A DNA stretch of 64,000 bases from Isochrysis galbana. Lineage: Eukaryota > Haptophyta > Isochrysidales > Isochrysidaceae. The DNA lies in contig CM030940.1 of NCBI GenBank assembly GCA_018136815.1, positions 204,701 to 268,700 of the forward strand. Direction: 5' to 3'. Shown in pieces: positions 21,793 to 31,977 of the stretch. Position numbers and translations under genes: made by a program. Below the pieces are notes generated by a model. That model was not told the origin of the DNA and searched no databases. It was given only the letters and a program-made list of their open reading frames with translations. Within the stretch, counting starts at the first letter, position 1, and each line of letters opens with the position of its first letter.

Positions 21793-23445
21793 ATGCCCTC
21801 CTCCTCCGCCCCCTCCTCCCGCTCGAGGAGCATTGCAGACGAGCCCCTCCCCGGCTGGGGACACATCTCCTCGCTTCTCTCCCGCCCTCCTCTCAACGTC
21901 GAGGACGATGTCTGGTGGCCAGCCGTCCTCTTCTTCTACCTCCTCGCACCGATACTCCTGCCGCTCACCGCGCTGGCCTCCGCATCCAGGCTCGCCTACC
22001 GCTGCGCGGCGCTCTGGCTCGCCTCCGCCACGCGCCACGGCAGGCCTGTCGCCGCGGCGCCGCTCAGCATGATGGCCGCCCTCACAGAGGTCTTTGCCTT
22101 CTTGATCACCTGCGAGGGGAACCGGCTCAAGTACTACATCTGGGAGTACGAGGCCTTTGGGAAGCTCGAGCAGTGGTGGCACGGCGAGGGGCCGTGGGTG
22201 TGGAGGTACGCAAAGGTGCACTCCATCGTGAGGGAGCCGCAGTGGAGGAACGCGTCGTTCGGGTGCGCAACCGCGCCGGTGCCCGACGTGTGGGCTTCGC
22301 GCGTCATCACCTTCCTCTCCAACCTGGAGGGCAAGGCGGGCTCGGGCGAGTGGCGCGAGCTGCGCGGGCTGCTCCACCGCCACTTCCTGGCGGGCGATGC
22401 AGTCGCCCGCCGGCGCGCCGAGCTGCGAAGCCGATTTGGCGCCGAGCTCGGCGACCTCGCGCGCGGCGACCTCGAGGAGCGTCTCGAGCTGCTGGCCGAC
22501 CAGACCGTCACCAACAAGCTCGTGGCCAAGGGCCTCTTCTACGTCGCCTTCGGCGTGTGGCTCGCCGACGCTGATGCGGACGTCATACTCGGCTGGCGCC
22601 GCCACCAGGTCTTGTTCATGATGCCGCGCATGTTCCACCGGCTCGTGTTCAACGTCGGGATCAAGAAGATCAAGCGGATGAGGCGCGAGCAGGCCGAGCT
22701 CTTTGACAGGCACCCGCAGCTCAAGCAGCTCTTCGTCGAAATCAACGGCGAGCTCAGCCAGACCTTTCAGCGCGGTAGCGGCGTGGAGCTGATGGACGAG
22801 CTAATGTGCGCGCCCTTCCCGCCACTTGCCCGTCCACCCATGCCTGCTCGCCCACCCGCGGCGCGGCCACGCCATCGCAGGTACGCGCTCGGCTGGTTCG
22901 GCATCACCGCGACATGTTTAGGGGTTGAGTCCATCGGTCGTGTCTTCAATGAGCCGCCCGGTCTTGGCTCCATCAACCTCATCCAGTTCGGGAGGGATAT
23001 GGCGACGCCCGCCTCACGCGTCGATCTCTACATCGAGGACAAGGAGAGGTTCATCCGCGAGCTCTGGCGGCTGGACCCGCCCATCACGTCGGCCACCACT
23101 GTGATGCAGCGCGACGAGGAGATTGCTTGGCCGCGGCTCTTTGGCTGCATCGGTTCGGGAGCGCGGCTTGTGCAGCCTGGTACGGCCCGGCAGTACGTCA
23201 TTGGCATGGCCAACCGCGACGTGACCATCTTCAAGGACCCCAAGCTCTTCAACCCGCGCAGGCCCGAGCTCAACCTGGCGTTGACGTGGAATGGCTGCTT
23301 TGGAAAGCACGCGCAGACAGAGGCCGACGCGCAGATGGATGAGGCCGCCTATCGTCGCATCTGCCCGGGCCGATACATTTCGCTCGACGTGGCCAGAGCC
23401 ATCATCGACGCTGTGCTCGGCCTCGACGAGCCGGCGGAGCCGTGA
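21793..23445 (+). CDS. CYP74-like cytochrome P450
   Basis: 550 residues as read, or 525 if the 75-bp intron 22806-22880 (GTGCGC...CGCAG, a multiple of three) is removed. ATG at 21793 has a CCACC context; the 20 residues before it are microsatellite. Early hydrophobic stretch 'AVLFFYLLAPILLPLTAL'. C-terminal P450 landmarks: an ExxR K-helix in 'FIRELWRLDPPI', 'GMANRDVTIFKDPKLFNPRR', and a heme-ligand region 'WNGC...YRRICPGRYISLD'. The 'WNG...C.G' spacing resembles the CYP74 group (allene oxide synthase, hydroperoxide lyase), which acts on fatty-acid hydroperoxides without O2 or reductase. As in CYP74, the usual I-helix threonine motif is not evident. P450 membership is fairly secure. The CYP74 link and an oxylipin role are inference. 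Confidence 0.72.
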   Translation: MPSSSAPSSRSRSIADEPLPGWGHISSLLSRPPLNVEDDVWWPAVLFFYLLAPILLPLTALASASRLAYRCAALWLASATRHGRPVAAAPLSMMAALTEVFAFLITCEGNRLKYYIWEYEAFGKLEQWWHGEGPWVWRYAKVHSIVREPQWRNASFGCATAPVPDVWASRVITFLSNLEGKAGSGEWRELRGLLHRHFLAGDAVARRRAELRSRFGAELGDLARGDLEERLELLADQTVTNKLVAKGLFYVAFGVWLADADADVILGWRRHQVLFMMPRMFHRLVFNVGIKKIKRMRREQAELFDRHPQLKQLFVEINGELSQTFQRGSGVELMDELMCAPFPPLARPPMPARPPAARPRHRRYALGWFGITATCLGVESIGRVFNEPPGLGSINLIQFGRDMATPASRVDLYIEDKERFIRELWRLDPPITSATTVMQRDEEIAWPRLFGCIGSGARLVQPGTARQYVIGMANRDVTIFKDPKLFNPRRPELNLALTWNGCFGKHAQTEADAQMDEAAYRRICPGRYISLDVARAIIDAVLGLDEPAEP

Positions 23446-24279
23446 CCTGGCGCCTCAATCCCCCCACCCCCCCACTCCCCTCCCTCCTCGAGACTTCCCG
23501 TCCCTCCTCGCCCGCGCACCCTCACTCAATCAGCCCTCCCGGCGCCCTCCCTACTATCCCATCGTTCTTACTTGCTCAACTCAAGTGACTCGGCGCCGCA
23601 CTGCGTGCCTCGCGCGGCCCGCCTCGCGCACGAGACCACGCGCTACAATATCCCACTCCGCTTCTTCACACGCAGTGGGCGGTCCCTGCGGGCAATCGCC
23701 CTCTTGTGGTGCCCGGCGCGTGTGCGCACATCACATTGGCTGAGAGATGCCGTCGTGGAGTATTTTGTATTTTATGCGTGGCCGGAAGAATGTCCTCAGC
23801 ATAAGGGCGCTTAGCTCCGTATTGTTGTCGATTGTCGACGTAGGTGTAGGTGCATAGTGTATAGTTAGTTGGCGTGCAATCAAGACTCAAGACTATAGTG
23901 ATGCAGTCCATTGACAATAGTTAAACGACTGATGATTATTAGTGCCATGGACGCCCACACGCCAAGCCACTAAGACGGCAAGAGGCATTCATTTGGCCCC
24001 ACCCCCACCCCGCTAGCGTAGCCGCTAGCATGAACTAACTAACTTCCCTCTTGGTATCCTCTATGTCTAGTAAATATAAAACCTTTTGATATTCTTACCG
24101 CACTCGCGGCGAATGGAACCACTACCTACTACACGAAGTACGTAGCATAAGCATACTTTCTGCACTTTCTACACCACAGCGCCTAACACCCCGACTCCCC
24201 CGGCCCTTCTCCCCCGCCATCAGCCATCAGGCGGCTCCCCCCGTTCACTATACTAGATACTAGGTAGTGGGATAGGGGT
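23446..24279. other. No gene seen
   Basis: Downstream of the P450 gene: C-rich then AT-richer spacer, no supported ORF. It would hold the P450 3' end. Confidence 0.5.
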
Positions 24280-24402
24280 GTCAACTAACTTTATTGTTGG
24301 TCGCCATGGAGCGCGCCGCCGCTCCTCACCTCTCCATCGGGCCCCCAGCCGCAGGCGCCTCCCCAGTACCCATGGAGCTGTCGCTGGCGAAGCGACCGCG
24401 CG
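24280..24402 (+). mobile_element. Retroelement subfamily C, 5' fragment (left arm of an inverted pair)
   Basis: CAACTAACTTTATTGTTG, then 'gtcgcc' and ATGGAGCGCGCCGCC, continuing to 'ctggcgaagcgaccgcg', where it switches abruptly into the inverted copy 24403-25285. The right stem arm carries one change (TTGTTG for TAGTTG). Confidence 0.75.
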
Positions 24403-25285
24403 CTATGGTGATGTCGGTCTGACTCTGACTCACGCGAAGGGTGGTGAGTTCGCCATACCTTGCTTGGAATTGTTGTGCGCAATCTTCATCGATGGCTATC
24501 TATGTGCCAGGGGCCTGTATTGGACCGTGCCGCCAAAAGTCTGGCTCTGGATCAACTCCCTCTAGCTCGAGGAGTAGGAGTAGTTCGACAATCGCGGCGT
24601 AAACGGTCGTGTCCTGGAAAGTGTAGTACCCCTCTTGGTGGAAGGAGAGGTCAAAGTTTGCGTCTGTGTCTAAGACGTCTTGTTCTTCATCAGATGCTGG
24701 CTCCTACGTCGGGGGTTCGCGAATCGGTCGTGAGTAATTGTCTGGCGCTTGATAGTGGGCTTGCGGTTGATGGTCGGTCCGCAGTCCCTCTCTCAGAGCT
24801 CAGAGGTCAGAGGGGCGGGCCTTCGTTGTGTTGAGTTGAGGCTTCTGTTGTGACATTTCTCTGTTGTGGTACGCATGCAAGGTGGGATGTTGTTTGTGCG
24901 CATAAGGGCCACCCGGTCTCGGGCCGCGCCGCCGGGGCGGCGCGGCCGTCACCAGGGTGGGAGGAGCCTTTGCCTTGCTTGAGGCATGCCCAATGCGTTC
25001 TTCTGTGTGCTCTGTCCGTTGCGTCTGTCTTGCTGTCTGCAGTCTGCTGCCCCCCATGGGGGGGGGGCAGCATTGCTGTTGTGTATGGTGTGGCCGGGGC
25101 CATGGGCCGTGTGGCGCGACCGGGGTCGCACGCACCGGCTCGGCCTCTGCAGGCGGCGACGCGGTCGCTTCGCCAGCGACTGCTCCATGGGGCTATTGGT
25201 GGGGCGCCCTCGGCGGGGTGCCCGAAGGAGAGGGGAGTCGCCGCGGCGCGCTCCATCGCGACCATGTATAAACTTAGTTGACCTT
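24403..25285 (-). mobile_element. Retroelement subfamily C, ORF1 copy (right arm of an inverted pair)
   Basis: On the minus strand a decayed stem-loop at about 25285 leads to GATGGAGCGCGCC. The frame then carries 'MERAAATPLSFGHP' and, further on (24800-24403), the acidic ORF1 block seen at 10160-10400, including 'DFWR', 'LLELEGV'-like and 'RYGDI'-like segments. Stops and frameshifts make it a pseudo-copy. It lies head-to-tail inverted against 24280-24402. Confidence 0.7.
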
Positions 25286-25513
25286 GTTCGAAGTAGGTGT
25301 CAGCCCAGAATCTTCGGAAGTTTTTCGCTTTAGTTTGGCTCAAGATTTTTTCTATGAGACTCAAGACTGAGACTGCCTACCGCCTTGAACTTAGTCGAAA
25401 ACCTACAGCGTACCTCATGCGCACCACTCGTACCAGCTACCAGCCATAAGCGACGGTCGATCTCCTGTCAGCCGAAGCCGACTGCCGTCTGATTCCATCG
25501 CTCAGGTACGACA

Positions 25514-26472
25514 TCACGGTGCATCCGTTGCACCTTTCTCTTCCCATGAGGTACGCTGTTGATGCGGACCGATGCCATCCTCGAATAGCACCAGGTAGGG
25601 CCGCGAGTCGGCTCTTGCGAGCCCCTGCCTCAGAGCATGGCGGCCACTGGTGGTGATCCCAGTCCCTAGCAGGTCCAGTGTGGAGAGCGGCTTGTTGTAC
25701 GGCATAAGCCCCGCAAAGGCGTGCGCGCCCTCATCGCCCATCGGGTTAGCGCGCAACTCGAGCGTGCGTAGGCCTACATTGCCTACAAGTGCGTTGGCAA
25801 GCGCGCGCGCTCCGACACCAGTGATGCCGCACTCCCACATATCCAGAGCCTCGAGCATTCGGTTCGTCTTCAGTGCTTCAGCGATAGCAATGGCACCCTG
25901 GTCACCCGCTCCTGAAAGGTGGCACGCAAAGGACGGAAGGGATCAGGGCTGAAGACGGCGTGCAAGCCTCCAGGCCAGTCACGCTGGCGCAGAGAGCGAA
26001 TCCTGGCGCGCCGAGCTGCCGTGCCGCTGCGAGCCACCCACGCCATACTGCACTTCGGCCAGCAGCTGAGGAAGGTGCCACCTGTCCTTGAGAGCCAGAG
26101 GTGCCTCGGCGCCATCGCTTTGGTCAGCCCCTCCGCGATCGCCGCGACTCCCGCGGCGCCGAGCGGGTTCTCGTTTAGGTATAGTCGCTGGAGGCGCGTG
26201 TTCTTCTGTAGCGCCTGGCCGAGCGCGCGTGCGCCCGCCTCGCCGATCCCGTTTGCCCAAAGGTCGAGAAGGGAGAGCGGCGGATCGGCCTCGAGTGCTT
26301 CTGCGAGCTTCTGTGCGCCCTCGTCACCTACGTGGGCGCCAAAGAGCGAGAGCTCGTCGCACCCGGATAAGGAATAGCTCCCATCCGGCTGGACCACCTC
26401 GCTCACTCCGCAACGACGGCAGAGAGCGAGGGAGGCCCACGAGAGCAGCAGCAGGCCCCACGGCCGCGCCAT
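25514..26472 (-). CDS. Secreted or lumenal leucine-rich-repeat protein (ribonuclease-inhibitor type)
   Basis: Two exons, 26472-26082 and 25911-25514, joined across a 170-base intron (ACAG|GTGGCA...TTTCAG|GAGCGG) with matching phase. The Met at 26472 opens a signal-peptide-like start 'MARPWGLLLLSWASLALC'. It is followed by about seven repeats of the ribonuclease-inhibitor/NLRC class, for example 'VGDEGAQKLAEALEADPP', 'IGEAGARALGQALQKNTR', 'VGARALANALVGNVGLRT' and 'MGDEGAHAFAGLMPYN'. Such repeats form a curved protein-binding surface. No catalytic domain is present, so the role is unknown. An upstream Met at 26538 would bury the signal peptide. Confidence 0.8.
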
Positions 26473-26645
26473 CCGGCGGCCGACGCCCGCCCGCGCGCAA
26501 AAAGAAAACAGAAGGGACACCATATGTTCCACGTTCATTTGTTTATTTTTGGTTTTGGTAGGGGCGGTCGTCGTACCGTCGTACCTCTACAACACCGTAC
26601 GTACAAGTGTTGTAGTGTAACCAAATTTGTCAGCTTTATGGTTTC

Positions 26646-26820
26646 AGTGAAAAAAAATCTTAAAAATTAGCCGCTACTTGCACGGCGCGAGGCAGATTGC
26701 TGGTGCTACTCCTAACTACCCTCCCTGCTTTCCTTCCTACCGCCTACCGCTGCCCCGCTGCCCCTTTCCCCTCCCCCCGTTCCCTTCTCGCTAGAAGTCC
26801 GGGGGAGGGGAGGCCGGGTG
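26646..26820 (-). mobile_element. Diverged 3' end of the non-LTR retroelement
   Basis: The minus-strand tail reads ...GCGGCTAATTTTTAAGATTTTTTTT. Just inside it, 'gcgcgaggcagattgctgg' and 'ctaactaccctccc' parallel the 3' ends at 52490-52608, 60190-60304 and 58619-58733. It is 5'-truncated. Confidence 0.6.
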
Positions 26821-26944
26821 CGCTGCTTCGACCAGGGGCGCGAGACAGAGGGGGTAAGAGTGAGTGATGTCCCTGTTCGGGTGACCGTCCCGCCCCCTCG
26901 GAGGCCGGTGATCAATTCGAGTCCTCGTCTTTGTGCGAGTGAGT

Positions 26945-27250
26945 TATGTTTTATTAGCCCGGTCACTCACTAGGGGGGTGCGAAGGGCACCATCGGTAAT
27001 GGGCAAACGAGGACCCAGATAAGCTCCCTATAGGTTCTGGTATGAGAGATCAGCAAAAAAATCCGGGGTCCTCCGGCAAAATTTTTGAAAAATACTCAAT
27101 TTTAGGCCTCTGACGGCCGCGCAGAAATATACAACGGGCCCCCTCCGGTATAATTTTATCGATTGCCTTAAAGCGCGCCTCTCGCAGCGCATTACGAAGC
27201 CATGGTCATCACCAGCAAACACGGTCGATACAACCTGGTTTTGTACGCAC
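26945..27250 (-). repeat. Dispersed repeat E, copy 3
   Basis: Matches 13785-14085 over 'gcccggtcactcactagggg', 'taggttctggtatgagagat' and 'ccctccggtata.tttta'. The segment downstream of the subfamily C ORF (10535-10735) is its reverse complement. Confidence 0.75.
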
Positions 27251-27379
27251 CGCAATACAATACTTCTATGATTTCATGGACTTGAACGTGTGACGAGCGT
27301 GGGCGACAAAGGCCGACAGGATCCAATCCGACTAGTCCGACAACAATCCAAGACACGCACACTCAACTTTCACCCAACA

Positions 27380-27480
27380 CAGCTATCTTTAAAAAGATAG
27401 GGTCATGGAGCGCGCCACGCTCCTCTCCTCTCTCTCCGCCCACCCCACCACGCTCAAACTGAAATCGACGTGGTAGCAGA
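27380..27480 (+). mobile_element. Retroelement subfamily D, 5' fragment
   Basis: CTATCTTTAAAAAGATAG (7-bp stem, TAAA loop), then GGTC and ATGGAGCGCGCC at 27405. The frame stops within 25 codons, so only the 5' end survives. Sister copies are at 31420 and 31750. Confidence 0.7.
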
Positions 27481-27699
27481 CGCTAGGAGAGCCCAGATGG
27501 CGGCGGACCCGGTACCAATTCAATTCGAGGCCATAACCGACCTCAATCGTAAAGTAGCTGACACAAGACGCCTCCGTTGGCGCGCTAGCGAGGGACGCGA
27601 GGGGGCGATTTGCGATGAGGCGGCGGCGGGCATGGGGGGCAGTAAGAGGCGCTCCTGGCAGCCTACGCGCATGGCTGTGGCTGTCCGAGGCACGCTGCG

Positions 27700-27968
27700 C
27701 CGGGTACGCGTCGATTAGCGGCCCGACGCTCGCCCGCGCTCGCGTCGGACGTCGGCCCTCCGCGATAGTGATTTCTGGCCAATTTGAGCGTTTTCTGGTT
27801 ACGCATCGCTGTGGGGGCTACCGTGGGGGGTCTAGGGCCCAAAGGGCACCGGATATGTGCTAGTTACACCTATCCGGTCACCATATCCAAAAATCTCGTT
27901 ATGAATCCTCAATCTTGACTTGGTCAATTTTCACCCTTAGAAGTTAAAATAGCTGTTTGACCGCCCTA
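27700..27968 (+). mobile_element. Right end of a TAGGGCGG transposon
   Basis: Shares 'cggatatgtgctagtt', 'cctcaat.ttga.ttggtca' and 'tttttcaccctta' with 41830-42023, and ends CTGTTTGACCGCCCTA at 27968. No left end is found nearby, so it is a truncated copy. Confidence 0.7.
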
Positions 27969-28027
27969 ACAAGCCTCCTTCCACACTTCCGCGCCCTCCG
28001 TGCGTCGTGCGTCTTGCGTCGATCACC

Positions 28028-28153
28028 ATGCCCGTAGTCACCCCCGAGGAAAGCTCCATGAGCTCCCCGCAAGAACCGCATTCCGCGCTAGCTGCCGGCG
28101 CGCCCTCGCAGGCAATCTCCAAGAGTGAGATGAGCCTTGCTCTGACGCTCTGA
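28028..28153 (+). other. Short 41-codon ORF, possible exon
   Basis: 'MPVVTPEESSMSSPQEP' and onward, Ser/Ala/Pro-rich, starting 60 bases after a transposon end. A donor-like AAGA|GTGAGA lies inside it. Its phase does not fit the first exon of the GT29-like gene downstream, so I leave it unassigned. Confidence 0.25.
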
Positions 28154-28403
28154 CAGGAGTGTGGAGTGTGGAGGGAGGGGCGCTCTGGCTAGCGCAGGTA
28201 GAAAGCTAGTGAAGAGCTGGGTGGCATAAGTGGGGAAAGGGTGCTTGCGCTTGCCGCGGCAGGGAGTCCTGTTTTGAGTGAGCGCTAGTCCTGTCCCTTT
28301 GTCGCGCCGCGACGCATAAAATAATGTTACCCATTAAATTTTATAGTAGAGAGAGAGGGACTACGAGGAAGATGGGGGGGGAGGAATCTGGGCATCGGGC
28401 GGG

Positions 28404-30495
28404 ATGCAGCGCGCGTGGGCGGCGGCGCTGTCGGCCTCCTCCTCGGCGTCTTGGGCGGGCTCTACGGCCGCGTGGGCGCTGTACGGTTTGCTGGCAGCGT
28501 ACGTCGGTGTCAGCCTGACCATCCCGCTCTGGGTGCCCATCCTGCAGAAGCTGAGTGGCCAGTGTGGCGTCTACTGGGTGAGCGCCGGGTGGTGGGAGAG
28601 GAAGAGAGAGGGGGAGATTGGGGGATTGGGAGGGAGCTGGGCGAGGAGATGCAGGGTAAGAGTAGGCGGAAAGGGGGGGGGGAAGGGTAAAAAGCGTGGG
28701 AGCTCGGTACGGGGAGGGTGCCCGGGCGGGGGGGGGGGGGGTAAGAAGGCAATGGAGAAAATACGGAGCAAGGGCGCAGGGAAGGTCCATGTGCACCAAC
28801 GGATTTGCACACGAGTGGGTATACGCCGGGGCGGGGGCATCTAGCAGTCGCCACAGATCTAGTTTAGGGCTCAAGTGGCCGCTGCGTGTGCCCCACCGTC
28901 TTCCGACGTCCGCGCGCCTGCCTCATGCCTATCCTCATAGGTGTTCTCCACACTCACGTATTACGCCTACCTTGCATGGATCATCTTTGCGGCCATCCTT
29001 GTGTTCCTTCTGCTGCGATGGCCCGTGGTGCGGTACTCCCCGTGCGACGCGCCCGCATCTGCCCACCCATCGATTTACGTCAAGCTCGCCTGTGAAGGCG
29101 GCGCCGCGCCCCTCTTCTATGCCGGCAGGTGGGCGTCGTGTGGTTCGCAATCCTTGCATGGCGCACCTTCACCTTCCTTCGGCTGGGCCGTCGTACTCCG
29201 CTTGGCACACCCACGGGCGGCTCGCACGGCACAAGTCCTGACGCGGAGATTTTACCTGTCGACCGTGCTACTCACGGGCTTGGGCGTGTATTGCTTGTTG
29301 GGAACGGGCCATCCATTCGGAGCCGCGGCATTGGCGCGAAGATTGACTCCTTCGACACCGTTGTCCGCTTCAACTCTTTTGTGACCAAGGGCCTCGAGGA
29401 GCACACCGGCTCGAAGACTTCCATATGGTGCCACATGATGCAGTGGTACCACGTCGGTGGGGTGGAGGTGGCGCAGCGGTCGCCATCCGTGCCGGTGCGT
29501 GGTCCCCAGGCCTCCGAGACGCGGCGAGCTAGTCGCCTCCCCACTATGCTTTGTCTCGACGACCTCTCCTCCCTACCCCTTGCCCACACACCCCTCATAT
29601 TATACCTATCCTCCGACGCAGGTGTGCTACGCATGGAACCACGTCGTGCTAGCCCCGCTATTCTTTGTGCCAGGCTACTTGTTGCCGATGATGCCGGGGC
29701 GCCACGCCTTCAGCTGGTCTATAGGCACCTACTGGAGAACCCACCGTTGGCTCGGCTTGAGGATATATCAGGTGCCCCGAGCCGATTGTGGGTATGGCAT
29801 GGGCGCACGCGAGCCTAGCTGTCGTTCAGGACGACATATTGTGCCGGTTGCGGTGTCGCTCTGGCCCCCCACTTCAACATGGGGCCGATCAGGCCGGCTC
29901 ACCACCTCCCTCGCGACGCCCTCCTTGTAGGTGCCAACCACTGGCTTTGTTATGCTCATGCGCCTCCTCGAAGTTAGCGACGGACCGGTGCGCTTGAGAT
30001 CCCTCTCCCGTGCGTGCTGGGTAACGTGGAGCACGCCTCGCGGCTCGCATGCGAGCGGGGCGGCGGCTCGATAGCTCTGCTAGCGATTGCTTACAGACAC
30101 CATCTCTATAGGTGTACCTCGTTGGATTTGATGGCTTCAACGTGGGGAGTGAACTGCACTACTACAAGGAGAAGCGCATGCAGCTACAGGTCAATGCGGC
30201 GGGCGCGCTGCTGCATGATTGGGGGCGGGAACAGGTGCGTGTTCTCCAGCTTGCCCTTTTTGCAGTGCGTGACCGCACCCGGTGCACGGTTGTCCTACAC
30301 CCTGCCATCTTGTCTGCGTGCGGCTCCATCGCAGCCCGCCCATAATTGGCTCAGACGGTGGTACGTCCAAACTCGCCCCTCGCCTACCATAACATCCGAT
30401 AAATCGCATAAGCCATCCACCCCCTTGGTCGCTTGCGCCATGCGCAGATGGGCATTCGACGCTTGATGGAGGAAGGGCGCATTGTCTTAATTTGA
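28404..30495 (+). CDS. GT29 sialyltransferase-like glycosyltransferase, seven exons
   Basis: Exons 28404-28577, 28941-29128, 29236-29494, 29622-29771, 29931-29987, 30112-30234 and 30448-30495 join in frame to 331-332 residues. All six introns are GT...AG. Two N-terminal hydrophobic helices ('GVSLTIPLWVPIL', 'AWIIFAAILVFLLLRW') suggest a Golgi membrane anchor. The catalytic part has an L-type sialylmotif 'LLVGNGPSIRSRGIGAKID' plus 'FDTVVRFNSF', an S-type motif 'PTTGFVMLMRLLE', then 'VYLVGFDGF', and a VS-type 'LHYY' with the histidine kept. GT29 enzymes transfer sialic acid or a related acidic sugar from a CMP donor in the Golgi. The true donor in this organism is unknown. The catalytic core is short for the family, and exon 1 could have a missed upstream partner. 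Confidence 0.83.
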
Positions 30496-31415
30496 CCACT
30501 AGTTCAGGGCTTTTGGGGCTGAAGGAGACGATGGTCTTGGCCGCCGCCTCCCCTCGGCAGCGGCTCGCAAGAGTAGGGATTGCACGCTGAGTTGTCACCT
30601 TCCTTTAGGGCGAATGCTGTGCTCGAATAATCCACGCATGCCTTATGCAGCAGTACATGACGTGCCGCTGTGACGGGCCAAAACAATGGGCCTGCGGACG
30701 GCAGGTCCGGTCGTTAGAGAGCTTTGTTGACAGGACGATGACGCGCCGGTGCTTGCCTTGCTGCACTGGGGAAGGTCTGACACTCCTTCACGGGCGCCGT
30801 TCGGGACCATGATGGTTGAGGGAGACAGAGCTTCCCATGACGTGATAGTGTAGATAGGCTCGCACAGACGTCGCCTCCACACCAACTCTTCTCTTCTTGC
30901 ACTTCTTTCTTCTTGGGCAGTTTCATCGTCTGAGTGCACCCGCCAGCTCCTCTACGAACTTCAACTGAAGAGGTAGCACTCAAAGCCGTAGAAGACAATG
31001 ATTTGAGCGAGTGCTCGCTAAGTCGTTAGAAGCTGCCCCGGCACTCACACCATGCAAAGCTTGCGCATGCATGTAAATGTTATGGAGAGGGAACGCTCGA
31101 CGCATGCAGGACGTGGAAACGAGCACACACGAAGCGGTATGCGGCGATGGTTGATTGGGATATCAGGCAATGCAGATGGTAGAGTGCCCACGCAAAAATG
31201 CGCATGAATGAGCACTACACGTACTGCATGCTACTTCGTCTACATGGGCCGTATGTGACGGGAACACCCCGTGTTATTTTAAGACAACGTAAGTGTTGTA
31301 CGTGAGGCGGGGGGTAGTGTGCAGTGTGAAATTGCGATGTTTATTGTTTGTTGAGTGTGAATGGGCATGGCGTCGCGGCACGCGTGCGGATGGAGGGCTT
31401 AAGACCTCACACGCC
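30496..31415. other. No gene seen
   Basis: Spacer after the GT29-like gene. I found no supported ORF, repeat copy or RNA gene. Confidence 0.45.
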
Positions 31416-31417
31416 TC

Positions 31418-31712
31418 TCAACTATCGTTAAAGCGATAGGGGCATGGAGCGCACGCCTTCTCCCTCTTTCCCTAGATATAGCCGTCACAGCCGCCAGCAC
31501 GGGCGATGTGCCCATGGACACGCCGCTATCGCCGAAGCGCCTGCGCCAAGACGACATCCCCAACCAAGTGCGCGCGAGACAGCAAGCGCGCCGGCCCGTG
31601 AAGCGCATGTATTGCCCATCAAGGCAGCCATTGCAGGAGCAAGGCCGGGGACTGTAGTTAACTATCAACGTTGGGGGGCACTAGTTAGTGCGCAGCCATT
31701 TGAGGGGTAGTT
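31418..31712 (+). mobile_element. Retroelement subfamily D, 5' fragment
   Basis: CTATCGTTAAAGCGATAG (stem with a T-G wobble at the tip, TAAA loop), then GGGC and ATGGAGCGC at 31444. The frame and its neighbour frame carry a Pro/Arg-rich N-terminus with 'MDTPLSPKRLRQDDI' in the alternative frame. This matches the next copy ('MDTPLSPKQPRQDDP'), so a frameshift has occurred. Confidence 0.7.
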
Positions 31713-31749
31713 AGTTAACTGGTTGTTGTATGTATTTGGCAGTAGTTAC

Positions 31750-31977
31750 AACTATCAGTAAACTGATAGGGTCATGGAGCGCGCGCTGCCTCCCGCCCTC
31801 GCTGCCGCCGCCCTCGCCCCAATGGATGAAGCAATGATGGACACGCCGCTGTCGCCGAAGCAACCGCGACAGGATGACCCCCCAAACCAGGTGGGCACAG
31901 GAGCCAGCGGGGTGGAGCATGAAGTAGCGCTCGAGTTCGTCCGTGGTTGCAACGTCGCCATCATCCGGCTCATCCCC
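31750..31977 (+). mobile_element. Retroelement subfamily D, 5' fragment
   Basis: CTATCAGTAAACTGATAG (7-bp perfect stem, TAAA loop), then GGTC and ATGGAGCGCGCG at 31774. The frame reads 'MERALPPALAAAALAPMDE', then 'MDTPLSPKQPRQDDP'. It is cut at 31977 by the inverted 3' end of another retroelement. Confidence 0.72.

Noticed and set aside
24280..25285. A DNA transposon with inverted terminal repeats
   Set aside because: The inverted ends are the normal 5' region of retroelement subfamily C, found singly elsewhere, so an inverted pair explains them. No target duplication was seen.
28028..28153. 5' exon of the GT29-like gene
   Set aside because: The donor phase at AAGA|GTGAGA does not match any acceptor that keeps the GT29 frame at 28404.
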